Shown: piece after piece, positions 1-8,282 of the stretch
Position numbering within the stretch: position 1 is the stretch's first letter
Layout: each line of letters starts with the position of its first letter
Source of the DNA: Anaerolineaceae bacterium UBA4775
Lineage (GTDB): Bacteria; Chloroflexota; Anaerolineae; Anaerolineales; Anaerolineaceae
Assembly: GCA_002403205.1 (NCBI GenBank)
Contig: DHHJ01000011.1
Span: forward strand, 62,001 to 126,000
Direction: 5' to 3'
DNA length: 64,000 nucleotides
Program-made: the position numbers and the translations under genes
The notes under the pieces: generated by a model
The model's input: the letters and a program-made list of their open reading frames with translations, nothing else
Told to the model about the DNA's origin: nothing
Databases searched by the model: none

Positions 1-975
1 AGCCTGTCAGCACTTGCTAAACCCTTTTTCTATTTTGCCAACACCTGGGGCATGGTGGCGGGGGTGCGCTGGGCAGACCGGGTGGGGAAGGGCGTGCGCA
101 CCGCCCCACGGGACGCCTTGGTGGCAGATTCGATCAAACCTTCCCAACGCGGGCTTGCCTTTGGTTTCCATCGTGCTGCCGACACCGGCGGCGCCATGGT
201 CGGCTTACTGATCGCCGCGCTGGTGGTGTGGCTGACCCAATCCACGACCCTGCAATTGGGCGAAAACACCTTCAGGACCGTTGTGCTGATCAGCCTGGTG
301 CCCGCTTTCCTGGCGGTGATCAGCCTGGCAGTCATCGCCAGGGACGTCAAGACCGCAGCGGATCCAGAAGCCCCCAAGATCACCTTCAAAAGCATGGGGA
401 AACCGTTCTTGATCTTCCTGCTGATCGTGGGGCTGTTTGACCTGGGTAACTCCTCCGATGCCTTCCTGGTGCTGCGAGCCCAGGAGCGGGGCGTGAGCGT
501 GCTGGGCATCCTGCTGATGCTGGCCGCCTTCAATCTGATCTACGCAGTGGTCTCAACCCCGGCAGGGGCCCTCTCAGACCGGGTGGGGCGCCGGCGGGTG
601 ATCATCGGCGGCTGGGTGGTGTACGGTCTGATCTACCTTGGCTTTGCGCTGGCCCAACAGCCCTGGCATGTGTGGGTGCTGTATTGCGCTTATGGCCTCT
701 ATTACGGGTTGGCCTATGGCACCGCCAAGGCCATGGTGGCCGACCTGGTCAGCCCTGATATGCGCGGTACCGCCTACGGCACCTACAACGCCGTTTTAGG
801 GATCATTGACCTGCCCGCCTCGCTGATCGCGGGGGCGCTCTGGCAGGGCGTCGGCGGATGGGCTGGATTTGGCCCCTCGGCACCCTTCCTGTTTGGGGGC
901 AGCCTGGCGCTCCTGGCCGCCATCGCGCTCGCCCTGTGGCGACCCAACCCACAGCAGATGCCCGGCATGTCTTAA
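1..975 (+). CDS. MFS transporter, 5'-truncated by the window edge
   Basis: This is the C-terminal part of a major facilitator superfamily transporter. The reading frame is open from base 1, so the true start lies upstream; the internal ATG at 52 is only the first Met inside the window. The visible 324 codons show the loop motif DRVGKGVRTAPRDAL, the typical MFS signature between TM2 and TM3, and a second-half equivalent (DRVGRRRVIIGG) near residue 190. Several hydrophobic segments of about 20 residues follow each other up to the end. The substrate cannot be read from sequence. The adjacent SDR, LarA-like and kinase genes on the same strand make a sugar or hydroxy acid plausible, but a 127-bp gap separates it from them, so co-transcription is not shown. 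Confidence 0.85.
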   Translation, partial: SLSALAKPFFYFANTWGMVAGVRWADRVGKGVRTAPRDALVADSIKPSQRGLAFGFHRAADTGGAMVGLLIAALVVWLTQSTTLQLGENTFRTVVLISLVPAFLAVISLAVIARDVKTAADPEAPKITFKSMGKPFLIFLLIVGLFDLGNSSDAFLVLRAQERGVSVLGILLMLAAFNLIYAVVSTPAGALSDRVGRRRVIIGGWVVYGLIYLGFALAQQPWHVWVLYCAYGLYYGLAYGTAKAMVADLVSPDMRGTAYGTYNAVLGIIDLPASLIAGALWQGVGGWAGFGPSAPFLFGGSLALLAAIALALWRPNPQQMPGMS

Positions 976-1102
976 ATTGATCATCGATGACTTTAGGAGT
1001 GACTTCTGAACCCGCTAAATAAATGCGCTGTTCGATCCACTCACCACGCACCACTAAAGTATAATCACCTAAACCATCAAATGTTTACCAGGAATGTGAA
1101 TT

Positions 1103-1912
1103 ATGAGCCTCACTTTTCCCATTCAGGACCAGGTGGCTGTCGTCACAGGCGGGGCGGGCATGCTGGGATCGCACATGTGCCGGGCACTGGCCAGGGCTGG
1201 CGCCAAACTCGCTGTGCTTGATATCCGCCCCCAAGCTGCACAAACCCTGGTGAATGAACTCGACCACGACGCGCTTGCCCTCCCTGGCGATGTGGGAGAC
1301 CCAGCCAGCCTTGAACAAGCCGCTCAGCAGGTGATCGGCACCTTTGGCAGGGTGGATATTCTCATCAACGCGGCGGGCGGTAACCACCCACAAGCCTCCA
1401 CCAGCGCGGATCAGTCTTTTTTCGATCTGCCCCCCGAGGCACTGCGCTGGGTGTTTGAGCTGAACCTGCTGGGTACAGTGCTGCCCTCCCAGGTCTTTGG
1501 CAGAGCAATGGCAGGGCAGAAGCACGGCGTCATCATCAACATCTCCTCGATGAACGCTTACCGTCCCCTAACGCGCATCCCGGCCTACTCGGCTGCCAAA
1601 GCAGCGGTAAGCAACTTCACCCAATGGCTGGCCGTTCATATGGCGCTGGAATACAGCCCGCACATCCGCGTCAACGCCATCGCTCCGGGCTTTTTCCTGA
1701 CCGAACAGAACCGCTACCTGCTGACTGATCCCGAAACCGGAAATCTGACCCCGCGCGGCCAGTCCATTCTCAGTCACACCCCCATGGGCCGCTTCGGCCT
1801 GCCGGAAGACCTGGTCGGGACGTTGCTGTGGCTTGTCTCCCCCGCATCAGCGTTCGTGACGGGGATCGTTGTCCCGGTGGATGGCGGTTTCTCAGCCTTC
1901 AGCGGCGTCTAA
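1103..1912 (+). CDS. SDR-family oxidoreductase, D-fructuronate reductase-like
   Basis: A 269-residue classical short-chain dehydrogenase. The N-terminal nucleotide-binding motif is TGGAGMLG near residues 13-20, followed by the NAAGGN motif, the catalytic Ser in NISSMNA and the YSAAK Tyr/Lys pair near residues 159-163. The insert with ASTSADQSFFDL and the FLTEQNR segment after IAPGF are typical of the SDR group annotated as D-mannonate oxidoreductase (Bacillus UxuB type), which reduces D-fructuronate to D-mannonate. A TATAAT hexamer at 1060-1065 lies 37 bases before the ATG but has no good -35 box. It is followed after 15 bases by the LarA-like gene, so the two are probably co-transcribed. The family is certain; the exact sugar-acid substrate is inferred. 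Confidence 0.85.
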   Translation: MSLTFPIQDQVAVVTGGAGMLGSHMCRALARAGAKLAVLDIRPQAAQTLVNELDHDALALPGDVGDPASLEQAAQQVIGTFGRVDILINAAGGNHPQASTSADQSFFDLPPEALRWVFELNLLGTVLPSQVFGRAMAGQKHGVIINISSMNAYRPLTRIPAYSAAKAAVSNFTQWLAVHMALEYSPHIRVNAIAPGFFLTEQNRYLLTDPETGNLTPRGQSILSHTPMGRFGLPEDLVGTLLWLVSPASAFVTGIVVPVDGGFSAFSGV

Positions 1913-1927
1913 GATAGGCGAAGGCCC

Positions 1928-3220
1928 ATGCTTGCGTATCAACAATCCGCACCCCCTGGCGATTGGCTCACAAATGAAGACATTTTCACCGCGCTCTTAG
2001 CCCTTGAACGCCAGTTTACAAATCAGCGCGTGCTGGTGCTGATCCCCGACCACACCCGCTCCCTCCCGCTACCGATGTTGTTTCGCGCCCTGGTGGCAGC
2101 CCTGCGGCACGCCCGCCAGCTCGATTTCATGGTCTGTTTGGGCACCCATCCGCCGCTTGCCACAGAAAGCCTCAACCGGCTGGTCGGCGTCACCCCGGCG
2201 GAGCGCAGTTCCCTTGCTGCTGGGAATGGGTTCAACGATCATGGTGGGGGTTTCCCGAACATCCACCTGTACAACCATGCCTGGGATGACCCTGCCGCGC
2301 TGACCCCCATCGGCCTCATCGAGGGTGACCAAATCAAAGCCCTGGCAGGCGGGCACTGGCATCCCTCACTGCCCGACCGGGTGGAGGTGCGCATCAATGC
2401 TTCCGCCCTGGGTTATGACCACCTGGTCATCCTCGGCCCAACCTTCCCCCACGAGGTGGCCGGGTTCAGCGGGGGTGCCAAATACCTGTTTCCCGGCATC
2501 TCGGGGCCTGAGATGATCAATGCCACCCACTGGCTGGGTGCGCTGGTCGGCGTCGTCGACACAATTGGGGTCAAACACACGCCCGTGCGTGCCATGATCC
2601 ATGCCGCTGCAGAAAAAGTGACTACACCGATCACCTTGATCGCCCTCGTCGTTGAAGGCGACGGGCTATCGGGCCTTTTTATCGGGGACCACCTTGCAGC
2701 CTGGGAAGCTGCGGCTGACCTTTCTGCCCAGCGGCATATCCGCTGGATGAAAAAACCTTTCAACCGTGTGCTCTCCTGCGCCCCAGCCATGTACGATGAG
2801 TTATGGACGGCAGCCAAAGCCATGTACAAGCTCGAACCGGTGATGGCAGCTGGCGGTGAGGTCATCATCTTTGCGCCGCACCTCGACACTGTCAGCCGTG
2901 TGCATGGAAAATACATCCACCAGGTCGGTTACCACATCCGCGATTATTTCCTCGCCGACTGGGCGCGGTTCAAACACATTCCCCTCGGTGTACTGGCGCA
3001 TGCCACCCATCTGCGTGGCGCAGGGGTGATGCAAAATGGCGTAGAACTCCCTAACCTGGATGTCACCCTGGCCAGCCAGATCCCGCCAGCGGATTGCCGG
3101 CACCTCAACCTGGGCTACCGCGACCCCGGCCTAATTCAGATCGAAGACTGGCAGGGCCGTGAAGACGAAGGCCTGCTGTACGTTCCCAAAGCCGGAGAAA
3201 TGCTCTACCGGTTGAAATGA
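1928..3220 (+). CDS. LarA-family nickel-pincer racemase/epimerase homologue
   Basis: A 430-residue member of the lactate racemase LarA family (DUF2088). The family isomerises 2-hydroxy acids using a nickel pincer nucleotide cofactor. All main active-site positions can be recognised by motif: Asp41 and Arg44 (PDHTRS), His74 (GTHPP), His175 (PHEVAGFSGG), Lys185 (GGAKYLFPG) and His201 (NATHWLG), with a further Lys-rich segment (AAKAMYKLEP) that could supply the second cofactor lysine. The cofactor genes larB, larC and larE are not in the window. Homologues of LarA include malate racemases and sugar-acid epimerases such as gluconate 2-epimerase. The SDR upstream and the kinase downstream argue for a sugar-acid epimerase rather than lactate racemase; this is inference. 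SD-like AGGCGAAGG precedes the ATG. Confidence 0.85.
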   Translation: MLAYQQSAPPGDWLTNEDIFTALLALERQFTNQRVLVLIPDHTRSLPLPMLFRALVAALRHARQLDFMVCLGTHPPLATESLNRLVGVTPAERSSLAAGNGFNDHGGGFPNIHLYNHAWDDPAALTPIGLIEGDQIKALAGGHWHPSLPDRVEVRINASALGYDHLVILGPTFPHEVAGFSGGAKYLFPGISGPEMINATHWLGALVGVVDTIGVKHTPVRAMIHAAAEKVTTPITLIALVVEGDGLSGLFIGDHLAAWEAAADLSAQRHIRWMKKPFNRVLSCAPAMYDELWTAAKAMYKLEPVMAAGGEVIIFAPHLDTVSRVHGKYIHQVGYHIRDYFLADWARFKHIPLGVLAHATHLRGAGVMQNGVELPNLDVTLASQIPPADCRHLNLGYRDPGLIQIEDWQGREDEGLLYVPKAGEMLYRLK

Positions 3221-3409
3221 ATCCGAGATGGGTGTGTAGTGTAATCAATAATTCCTATACGCCGATTTTTAACGCCCTCCCCTCACCAGCCCGAAATGCT
3301 GAAAATCCGCTTTCGGTGTGATGCACCTTTTTCTTTCCAGTGTCATCCCAATATCCAATCTCAAATCTCCGCCTTCCTTATGGTAGGATTAACTGCGACT
3401 TTTCACATC

Positions 3410-3414
3410 GGAGG
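3410..3414 (+). promoter_or_regulatory. Shine-Dalgarno fixing the TTG start of the PfkB gene
   Basis: GGAGG lies six bases before TTG at 3421. The in-frame ATG at 3340 has no such site, and the extra 27 residues it would add do not resemble the family. Confidence 0.75.
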
Positions 3415-3420
3415 CAAAAC

Positions 3421-4578
3421 TTGATCGATAAAAAAGCCGTCATTGCCGGGCTGACCTGCCTGGACGTGACACCTGACCTCTCCATAATGACAGGAGTGTC
3501 CCTCCAGCAGATGATCCAGCCAGGACGGCCTGTCCGCACAGGCGGCACCAGGTTCAGCCCGGGCGGCGCGGTGGCGCACACGGGACTGGCACTGCACCGG
3601 CTGGGCGTCCCCGTGCAGTTGATCGGTAAAATCGGCGCAGACCGAGTTGGAAAAATGCTCCAGGACCTCTTGCGGGCGGAAGCGCCCCACCTGGCTGAGG
3701 ACCTGGTGATCGACCTAACCCTGCCCACCGGAGTCTCGGTCACCATCAAGGTGCCAGGGTCGGACCCGTCATCCCTCTACAGTCCGGGCGCCAACGACAC
3801 CTTTTACGCCTCTGACCTGTCGCGCCCCCTCCTGGAGGATGCTGACCTGTTCCATTTTGGCGGTGCATCACTGATGCGCTCCATTTACCGGGGAGAAGGT
3901 GCTGAACTGGTTTCCATCCTTCAGCGCGCCAGGCGCGCCGGGCTCACCACCTCCCTGGACTTCACCTTGCCCGATCCGGCCAGACCTGCCTGGAACGCAG
4001 ATTGGCCGGCCATCCTGGCCAATACGCTTCCCTTTGTCGACCTGTTCACCGCAGGCTTCGCTGAACTCACCTTCCTGCTGGACCGGGAGTCCTTTCACCG
4101 CACGTTTGCTGACCCAAACCTTAACCTAAGTGACACCATCACCCCGGACCGGGTTGAAGCACTGGGTGAGGCAATCCTGCGGTACGGCGTGAAAGGCCTG
4201 CTGGTCAGCCTCGATGGGCGGGGCATGTATCTGCGCACTGCACCCGGTGCCCGCTGGCAAAAAGGCGGCAGAGGCCTGGACGGACTTGACGATGGCTGGC
4301 ACGACCGGCACCTGTGGGCACCGGCTGACCCAGAGCAAGCGCATGGCACCCCCGGTGCGGACGATCTCTCCGGCGCTGCCTTCATCGCCAGCATCCTGAG
4401 GGGCACCAGCCCCGAAACCGCCCTGAAACTGGCCAGCGTTGCCCATGCTGACAGCCCTTCCAACATAACGTGGGACAGCCTGCAGGCACGGGTCGCAAGT
4501 GGATGGGTCGCATCCCCGCAAGACTTGAGCCCACACGGCTGGGTGTGGAACCCTGCGCAAAGCGTATGGGAGAAATGA
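3421..4578 (+). CDS. PfkB-family carbohydrate kinase, atypical catalytic loop
   Basis: A 385-residue ribokinase-like protein starting at TTG 3421, chosen because of the GGAGG six bases upstream and because translation then begins directly with the first beta strand (IDKKAVIAGLTCLDV). The substrate-side motif is FSPGGAVAHTGLALHRLG. The C-terminal signature of the family, normally TxGAGD, reads GTPGADDLSG near residues 309-318: the Asp expected to be the catalytic base is kept, but the second Gly of the anion hole is Asp. The protein may have altered activity or be a divergent subfamily. The stop codon overlaps an in-frame ATG of sfsA (ATGA). A keto-sugar-acid kinase would fit the neighbourhood, but the substrate is not proven. 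Confidence 0.75.
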   Translation: MIDKKAVIAGLTCLDVTPDLSIMTGVSLQQMIQPGRPVRTGGTRFSPGGAVAHTGLALHRLGVPVQLIGKIGADRVGKMLQDLLRAEAPHLAEDLVIDLTLPTGVSVTIKVPGSDPSSLYSPGANDTFYASDLSRPLLEDADLFHFGGASLMRSIYRGEGAELVSILQRARRAGLTTSLDFTLPDPARPAWNADWPAILANTLPFVDLFTAGFAELTFLLDRESFHRTFADPNLNLSDTITPDRVEALGEAILRYGVKGLLVSLDGRGMYLRTAPGARWQKGGRGLDGLDDGWHDRHLWAPADPEQAHGTPGADDLSGAAFIASILRGTSPETALKLASVAHADSPSNITWDSLQARVASGWVASPQDLSPHGWVWNPAQSVWEK

Positions 4579-4616
4579 ACCCCATCCGGCCTTATCTCCG
4601 GCAGAAAGCGGATGCC

Positions 4617-5306
4617 ATGCACTTCCCAACCCTGGTCCCTGCGACCTTGATCGAGCGTAACAACCGCTTCAGTGCGGCAGTTCGGCTTGAGGAAGGCAGT
4701 GTGGCATCTGCTTACGTGCCCACCACAGGCCGGTTGACCGGTGTGCTCCAGCCAGGCTGCCGGGTGTGGCTGGAGCCTGTCGATGATCCCCAACGAAAGA
4801 CGAACTTCACCCTCGTGCTGAGCGAACTCGAAAGCGGGGGGTTGTGCTCTGTGCATGCCGCCCTGGCAAACCGGCTCTTCGCTGAAGCCCTGCAAAAAGG
4901 CGGTTTGTCAGCCTTCCCATATGCTGAAATTCAACGCGAAGTCTCCCAGGCCCACAGCCGGCTGGACTTTCGGCTCTCATCACCCCAGGCGGTGTGCTGG
5001 GTGGAGGTCAAATCGGTCACTTATGTCGAGAAGGGCTTGGGAATGTTCCCTGACGCCCCCACCCCACGCGGCCAGCGCCACCTGGAGACCCTGGCGCAAC
5101 TGGCAGCGGGCGGGGCAAAGGCTTGTGCGGTTTTCATCGCCCAGCGCGGCGATGCAATCCGCTTTACACCTTTTGATGCAGTTGACCCATCCTTTGGCGA
5201 AACGCTCCGCCGGGTGCACCGGCAGGGCGTCGCAGTCCGGGCTTACCGCTGCGATGTGCGCCTGGAAGGGATTGAAATCACAGGGGAAATCCCGGTTGAC
5301 ATTTAA
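4617..5306 (+). CDS. sfsA: SfsA family protein (sugar fermentation stimulation)
   Basis: A 229-residue SfsA homologue, close to the 230-240 residues usual for the family. Typical segments are LIERNNRFSA at the N-terminus, NTGAM-like PTTGRLTG, RLDF, the nuclease-like WVEVKSVTYVE strand, FPDAPTPRGQRHL and the C-terminal VRAYRCDV. SfsA proteins carry a PD-(D/E)xK-like fold and have been linked to DNA binding and maltose metabolism in E. coli; the biochemical role is unsettled. The start at 4617 matches the family N-terminus (MHFPTLVPATLIER). An alternative ATG at 4575 overlaps the upstream stop as ATGA and would add 14 residues. Confidence 0.88.
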   Translation: MHFPTLVPATLIERNNRFSAAVRLEEGSVASAYVPTTGRLTGVLQPGCRVWLEPVDDPQRKTNFTLVLSELESGGLCSVHAALANRLFAEALQKGGLSAFPYAEIQREVSQAHSRLDFRLSSPQAVCWVEVKSVTYVEKGLGMFPDAPTPRGQRHLETLAQLAAGGAKACAVFIAQRGDAIRFTPFDAVDPSFGETLRRVHRQGVAVRAYRCDVRLEGIEITGEIPVDI

Positions 5307-5324
5307 AAACAATTCTTGGAATAT
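5296..5324 (+). promoter_or_regulatory. Promoter candidate P1 for the restriction-modification genes
   Basis: TTGACA at 5296-5301 and GAATAT at 5319-5324, spacer 17. It overlaps the end of sfsA and would start transcription about 60 bases before the methyltransferase. Confidence 0.5.
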
Positions 5325-5325
5325 C

Positions 5326-5355
5326 TTGACGGTAATTAAGAAAATAGGATATATT
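5326..5355 (+). promoter_or_regulatory. Promoter candidate P2 for the restriction-modification genes
   Basis: TTGACG at 5326-5331 and TATATT at 5350-5355, spacer 18, in very AT-rich DNA. Just downstream lies the small palindrome AACAATTGTT (5362-5371), a possible regulator or methyltransferase site. Confidence 0.5.
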
Positions 5356-5390
5356 ATATATAACAATTGTTCTAATAAACGAGTCAGATT

Positions 5391-6263
5391 ATGAAATTTG
5401 TGAATCAAATAATATTAGGTGATTGCGAACAGGTTCTAAAATCGATACCTAATGATAGTGTAGATTTAATATTTACTTCTCCACCTTATGCTGACCAACG
5501 AAAAACAACTTATGGTGGAGTCAAACCCGATGAGTATGTTGACTGGTTTATGCCAAAAGCTCAAGAGTTTTATCGTGTCTTAAAACCAAAGGGGACCTTT
5601 ATTTTGAATATCAAGGAACGTGTAGTAAATGGCGAAAGACATACATATGTTATTGAATTGATATTAAGAATGAGGGAGGCTGGGTGGTTATGGACAGAGG
5701 AATTCATTTGGCATAAAAAAAATTCATACCCGGGAAAGTGGCCAAATAGATTCCGCGACAATTGGGAAAGATTGATTCAATTTAACAAGAATCGAAAGTT
5801 TAAAATGTATCAGGAAGCTGTAATGGTTCCTGTCGGGGATTGGGCAAAAGACCGATTAAACAATTTAAGCGATACGGACAAAAAAAGAGATGAATCCAAA
5901 GTAGGAAGTGGCTTTGGAAAAAACATCAGCAACTGGGTAGGAAGAAATGAAGTCTATCCTAATAATGTTCTTTACTTAGCAACTGAGTGTTCCAACAGGA
6001 ACCATAGTGCCGCTTTCCCGATTGATTTGCCTTCTTGGTTTATTAAATTATTCACGCAGCCAAATGATCTTGTGCTAGATCCGTTTATTGGGTCTGGAAC
6101 AACAGCTGTTGCTGCAATACAATTGGGGAGAAAATATCTTGGAATTGATACTGAACAAGAATATGTTGAATTAAGCAATGAAAGATTATTGGATACACAA
6201 ATCAGGTTGCCAATCATTGCTGAAAATCAAGAAGAATACAAAACTGATAACATCGAGGGTTAA
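5391..6263 (+). CDS. DNA methyltransferase of a type II RM system (beta class, TSPPY)
   Basis: A 290-residue S-adenosylmethionine-dependent DNA methyltransferase. The catalytic motif IV is FTSPPY at residues 28-33, and the SAM-binding motif I (LDPFIGSGTTAVAA) lies in the C-terminal third, followed by LGRKYLGIDTE. This order (IV before I) defines the beta class, and SPPY is most common in N4-cytosine enzymes, so m4C is favoured over m6A. The gene is clearly AT-rich compared with the GC-rich genes on both sides, and its stop codon directly abuts the ATG of the endonuclease gene. It protects host sites from the downstream enzyme. The recognition sequence cannot be read from sequence. Confidence 0.9.
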   Translation: MKFVNQIILGDCEQVLKSIPNDSVDLIFTSPPYADQRKTTYGGVKPDEYVDWFMPKAQEFYRVLKPKGTFILNIKERVVNGERHTYVIELILRMREAGWLWTEEFIWHKKNSYPGKWPNRFRDNWERLIQFNKNRKFKMYQEAVMVPVGDWAKDRLNNLSDTDKKRDESKVGSGFGKNISNWVGRNEVYPNNVLYLATECSNRNHSAAFPIDLPSWFIKLFTQPNDLVLDPFIGSGTTAVAAIQLGRKYLGIDTEQEYVELSNERLLDTQIRLPIIAENQEEYKTDNIEG

Positions 6264-7019
6264 ATGGCCAATTTAGATATGACAAATGTTTGTGATTTTG
6301 TCAACAAGAATATTGTAGATTTTCATAAACGCAGGATATTTTCATTAGAAAGTCTTGACCTAAATAAATTATTAAAGAAAAACCCATATCTATTTAAAGC
6401 AAAAAACATTTCGACAGCAAATGAGTTAATAACTGGCCTTTTGGATGCATTTCTCTCTTCATCAGAAGAGAAATTGTTCGGTGATTTTCTAGAAGAACTA
6501 GCCATATTCATTGCAGGAAGTACTTATAGTGGTCATAAATCGACTGCACCAGGTGTTGATCTAGAATTTTTTAAAGAAGAAGTTCATTTTATTGTTTCGA
6601 TCAAGTCTGGACCAAACTGGGGTAATAGCTCTCAGCATAAAAAGTTACAGGAAGATTTAGCAAATGCGGTCAAAAGGATTAAACAATCCAATTATTCTAG
6701 AAATGTCCAACCTGTTTTGGGTATATGTTATGGAAAAACAAAGACCAGCTTTCTTCGGGGTTACATGAAAGTTGTTGGTCAAAATTTTTGGTATTTAGTA
6801 AGTGGAAATAAAAATTTATACAAAGAAATAATTGAACCGATAGGATATAGAGCGAAAGATCATAATGATTCCTTTTATTCGGAAAAGAATCGAGTAGTCA
6901 ATCGCTTTACAAAACTATTCCTAGATGAATATTGCGATATTAATGGTGACATAAATTGGGACAAATTAGTCGAATACAATAGTGGAAATTACGATCTCGA
7001 CAAAATTACTATTGGATAA
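6264..7019 (+). CDS. Probable type II restriction endonuclease (PmeII-like)
   Basis: A 251-residue protein that starts at the base after the methyltransferase stop, the usual sign of a cognate restriction enzyme. The N-terminal part (NPYLFKAKNI, then SSEEKLFGDFLEELA) resembles the PmeII-type endonuclease family as I recall it. A likely PD-(D/E)xK-type core is Asp99 in PGVDLEF and Lys114 in IVSIKSGPNWGNSSQ; the residue two before the lysine is Ser instead of Glu or Asp, a known type of variation. Like the methyltransferase it is AT-rich, consistent with acquisition as a unit. The family call is moderate; the functional call as a restriction enzyme rests mainly on the pairing and the nuclease-like motif. 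Confidence 0.72.
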   Translation: MANLDMTNVCDFVNKNIVDFHKRRIFSLESLDLNKLLKKNPYLFKAKNISTANELITGLLDAFLSSSEEKLFGDFLEELAIFIAGSTYSGHKSTAPGVDLEFFKEEVHFIVSIKSGPNWGNSSQHKKLQEDLANAVKRIKQSNYSRNVQPVLGICYGKTKTSFLRGYMKVVGQNFWYLVSGNKNLYKEIIEPIGYRAKDHNDSFYSEKNRVVNRFTKLFLDEYCDINGDINWDKLVEYNSGNYDLDKITIG

Positions 7020-7112
7020 CCAAATTACCAAATCTTGGTTATGCTGGGTATTGCGTACCACTATGTCATCAATAAATAATACTGCTTCAAAAATAATATA
7101 AGGAGAACCACC

Positions 7113-8138
7113 ATGAACATCCTGATCATCGGCGGAACAGGACTGATCAGCACGTCCATCAGCCGCCAACTGATTGAGGCAGGACACAACCTGACACTTT
7201 TCAACCGCGGCCAGACGGAACCCCGTCTGCCCGGTGATTACCATTGGATCAAGGGCGACCGGAACGATTTCGCGGCCTTCGAAGAGAAAATGGCGCAAGC
7301 CGGGCCCTTCGACTGCGTTATTGATATGGCCTGTTTCAAACCCGACCAAGCGCAGAGCACCATCCGGGCCTTTACCGGACGTGCGGGACAGTATATTTTC
7401 TGCAGCACAGTCGACGCCTACACCAAGCCTCCCGCCACCTACCCAATTAGCGAGTCCCATGCACGGGTGGCCATTTCGGATTACGGCCGCGATAAGGCCA
7501 AATGTGAAGACTTGTTTCTGGAAGCCCACCAGGCAGGCCATTTCCCGGTGACCATCCTCCGGCCGGCTAGCACCTATGGCGAGGGCGGCAACATCATTCA
7601 CACCTTTGGGTGGGAAACCTACTTTTTAGACCGCCTGCGCAAAGGAAAACCTGTCATCGTTCACGGTGATGGCGAAGCGCTGTGGGTCTCGTGCCACATT
7701 GATGATGTGGCGCGCGGGTTTGTCAATGCGGCGGGCAACCAGGCCGCATTGGGCAAGGCCTATCACCTCACGGGTGAGGAATGGCAGACCTGGAACCAGT
7801 ACCATGAACGCCTGGCAGATGCCATCGGTGCACCCAAACCGGATATCGTGCACATTCCCTCAGATCTCCTCGTGCGCATCGCGCCCGAGCACACCATGGT
7901 CACCTACCTCAACTTCCAGTACACCAACATCTTCGATAACAGCGCCGCCAAACGCGACCTGGACTTCAAAGTCACAGTTGGCTGGCATGAGGGCTCAAAG
8001 CGCACCTATGACTGGCTGGAAGCGCACGACCGCATCGAGAACTGGCAAAGTTACCCGTTCTACGACCAGGTGGTGGAGCATTACCGCCAGCAGACCACAG
8101 AAATGGTCATCCAGCTGGCCGATATGAACAAGCGCTGA
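7113..8138 (+). CDS. NAD(P)-dependent epimerase/dehydratase-like protein
   Basis: A 341-residue extended short-chain dehydrogenase. The N-terminus has the dinucleotide-binding motif GGTGLIS (residues 7-13) and NRG after the second strand. The catalytic Ser/Thr region reads FCSTVDAY and the active-site pair is YGRDKAK (YxxxK). Later segments (LRPASTYGEGG, SCHIDDVARGFVNA, YHLTGEEWQTW) are typical of nucleotide-sugar epimerase relatives that also include chloroplast mRNA-binding-like proteins. The substrate is not known. It has a clear SD (AAGGAG) six bases before the ATG and returns to the GC-rich style of the host, marking the right edge of the RM island. Confidence 0.8.
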   Translation: MNILIIGGTGLISTSISRQLIEAGHNLTLFNRGQTEPRLPGDYHWIKGDRNDFAAFEEKMAQAGPFDCVIDMACFKPDQAQSTIRAFTGRAGQYIFCSTVDAYTKPPATYPISESHARVAISDYGRDKAKCEDLFLEAHQAGHFPVTILRPASTYGEGGNIIHTFGWETYFLDRLRKGKPVIVHGDGEALWVSCHIDDVARGFVNAAGNQAALGKAYHLTGEEWQTWNQYHERLADAIGAPKPDIVHIPSDLLVRIAPEHTMVTYLNFQYTNIFDNSAAKRDLDFKVTVGWHEGSKRTYDWLEAHDRIENWQSYPFYDQVVEHYRQQTTEMVIQLADMNKR

Positions 8139-8146
8139 TAAAAACC

Positions 8147-8177
8147 AACAGTGCGCACGCCACAAGTGCGCACTGTT
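8147..8177 (+). terminator. Perfect 12-bp hairpin after the epimerase-like gene
   Basis: AACAGTGCGCAC at 8147-8158 pairs exactly with GTGCGCACTGTT at 8166-8177 across a seven-base loop. There is no T tract after it, so it could protect the mRNA 3' end rather than end transcription. Confidence 0.45.
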
Positions 8178-8282
8178 CGCACCGCCGCTATGACCCCTCA
8201 TCCCGGGTATAGCCCTTCATCACTACGGGGTAAAGATACTCACCGAACCTGAACACCCAATCCATGATAAACTAACTTTCGC

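Noticed and set aside
783..1054. Minus-strand frames over the first transporter gene
   Set aside because: They are mirror frames of the GC-rich MFS gene with Arg/Ala/Pro-rich products and no SD.
3340..3420. ATG 3340 as start of the PfkB kinase
   Set aside because: The GGAGG six bases before TTG 3421 and the family N-terminus favour the later start.
7016..7042. Terminator after the restriction endonuclease gene
   Set aside because: ATAACCAA and TTGGTTAT can pair over 8 bp around the stop codon, but the stem is AT-rich and has no T run, so I did not list it.
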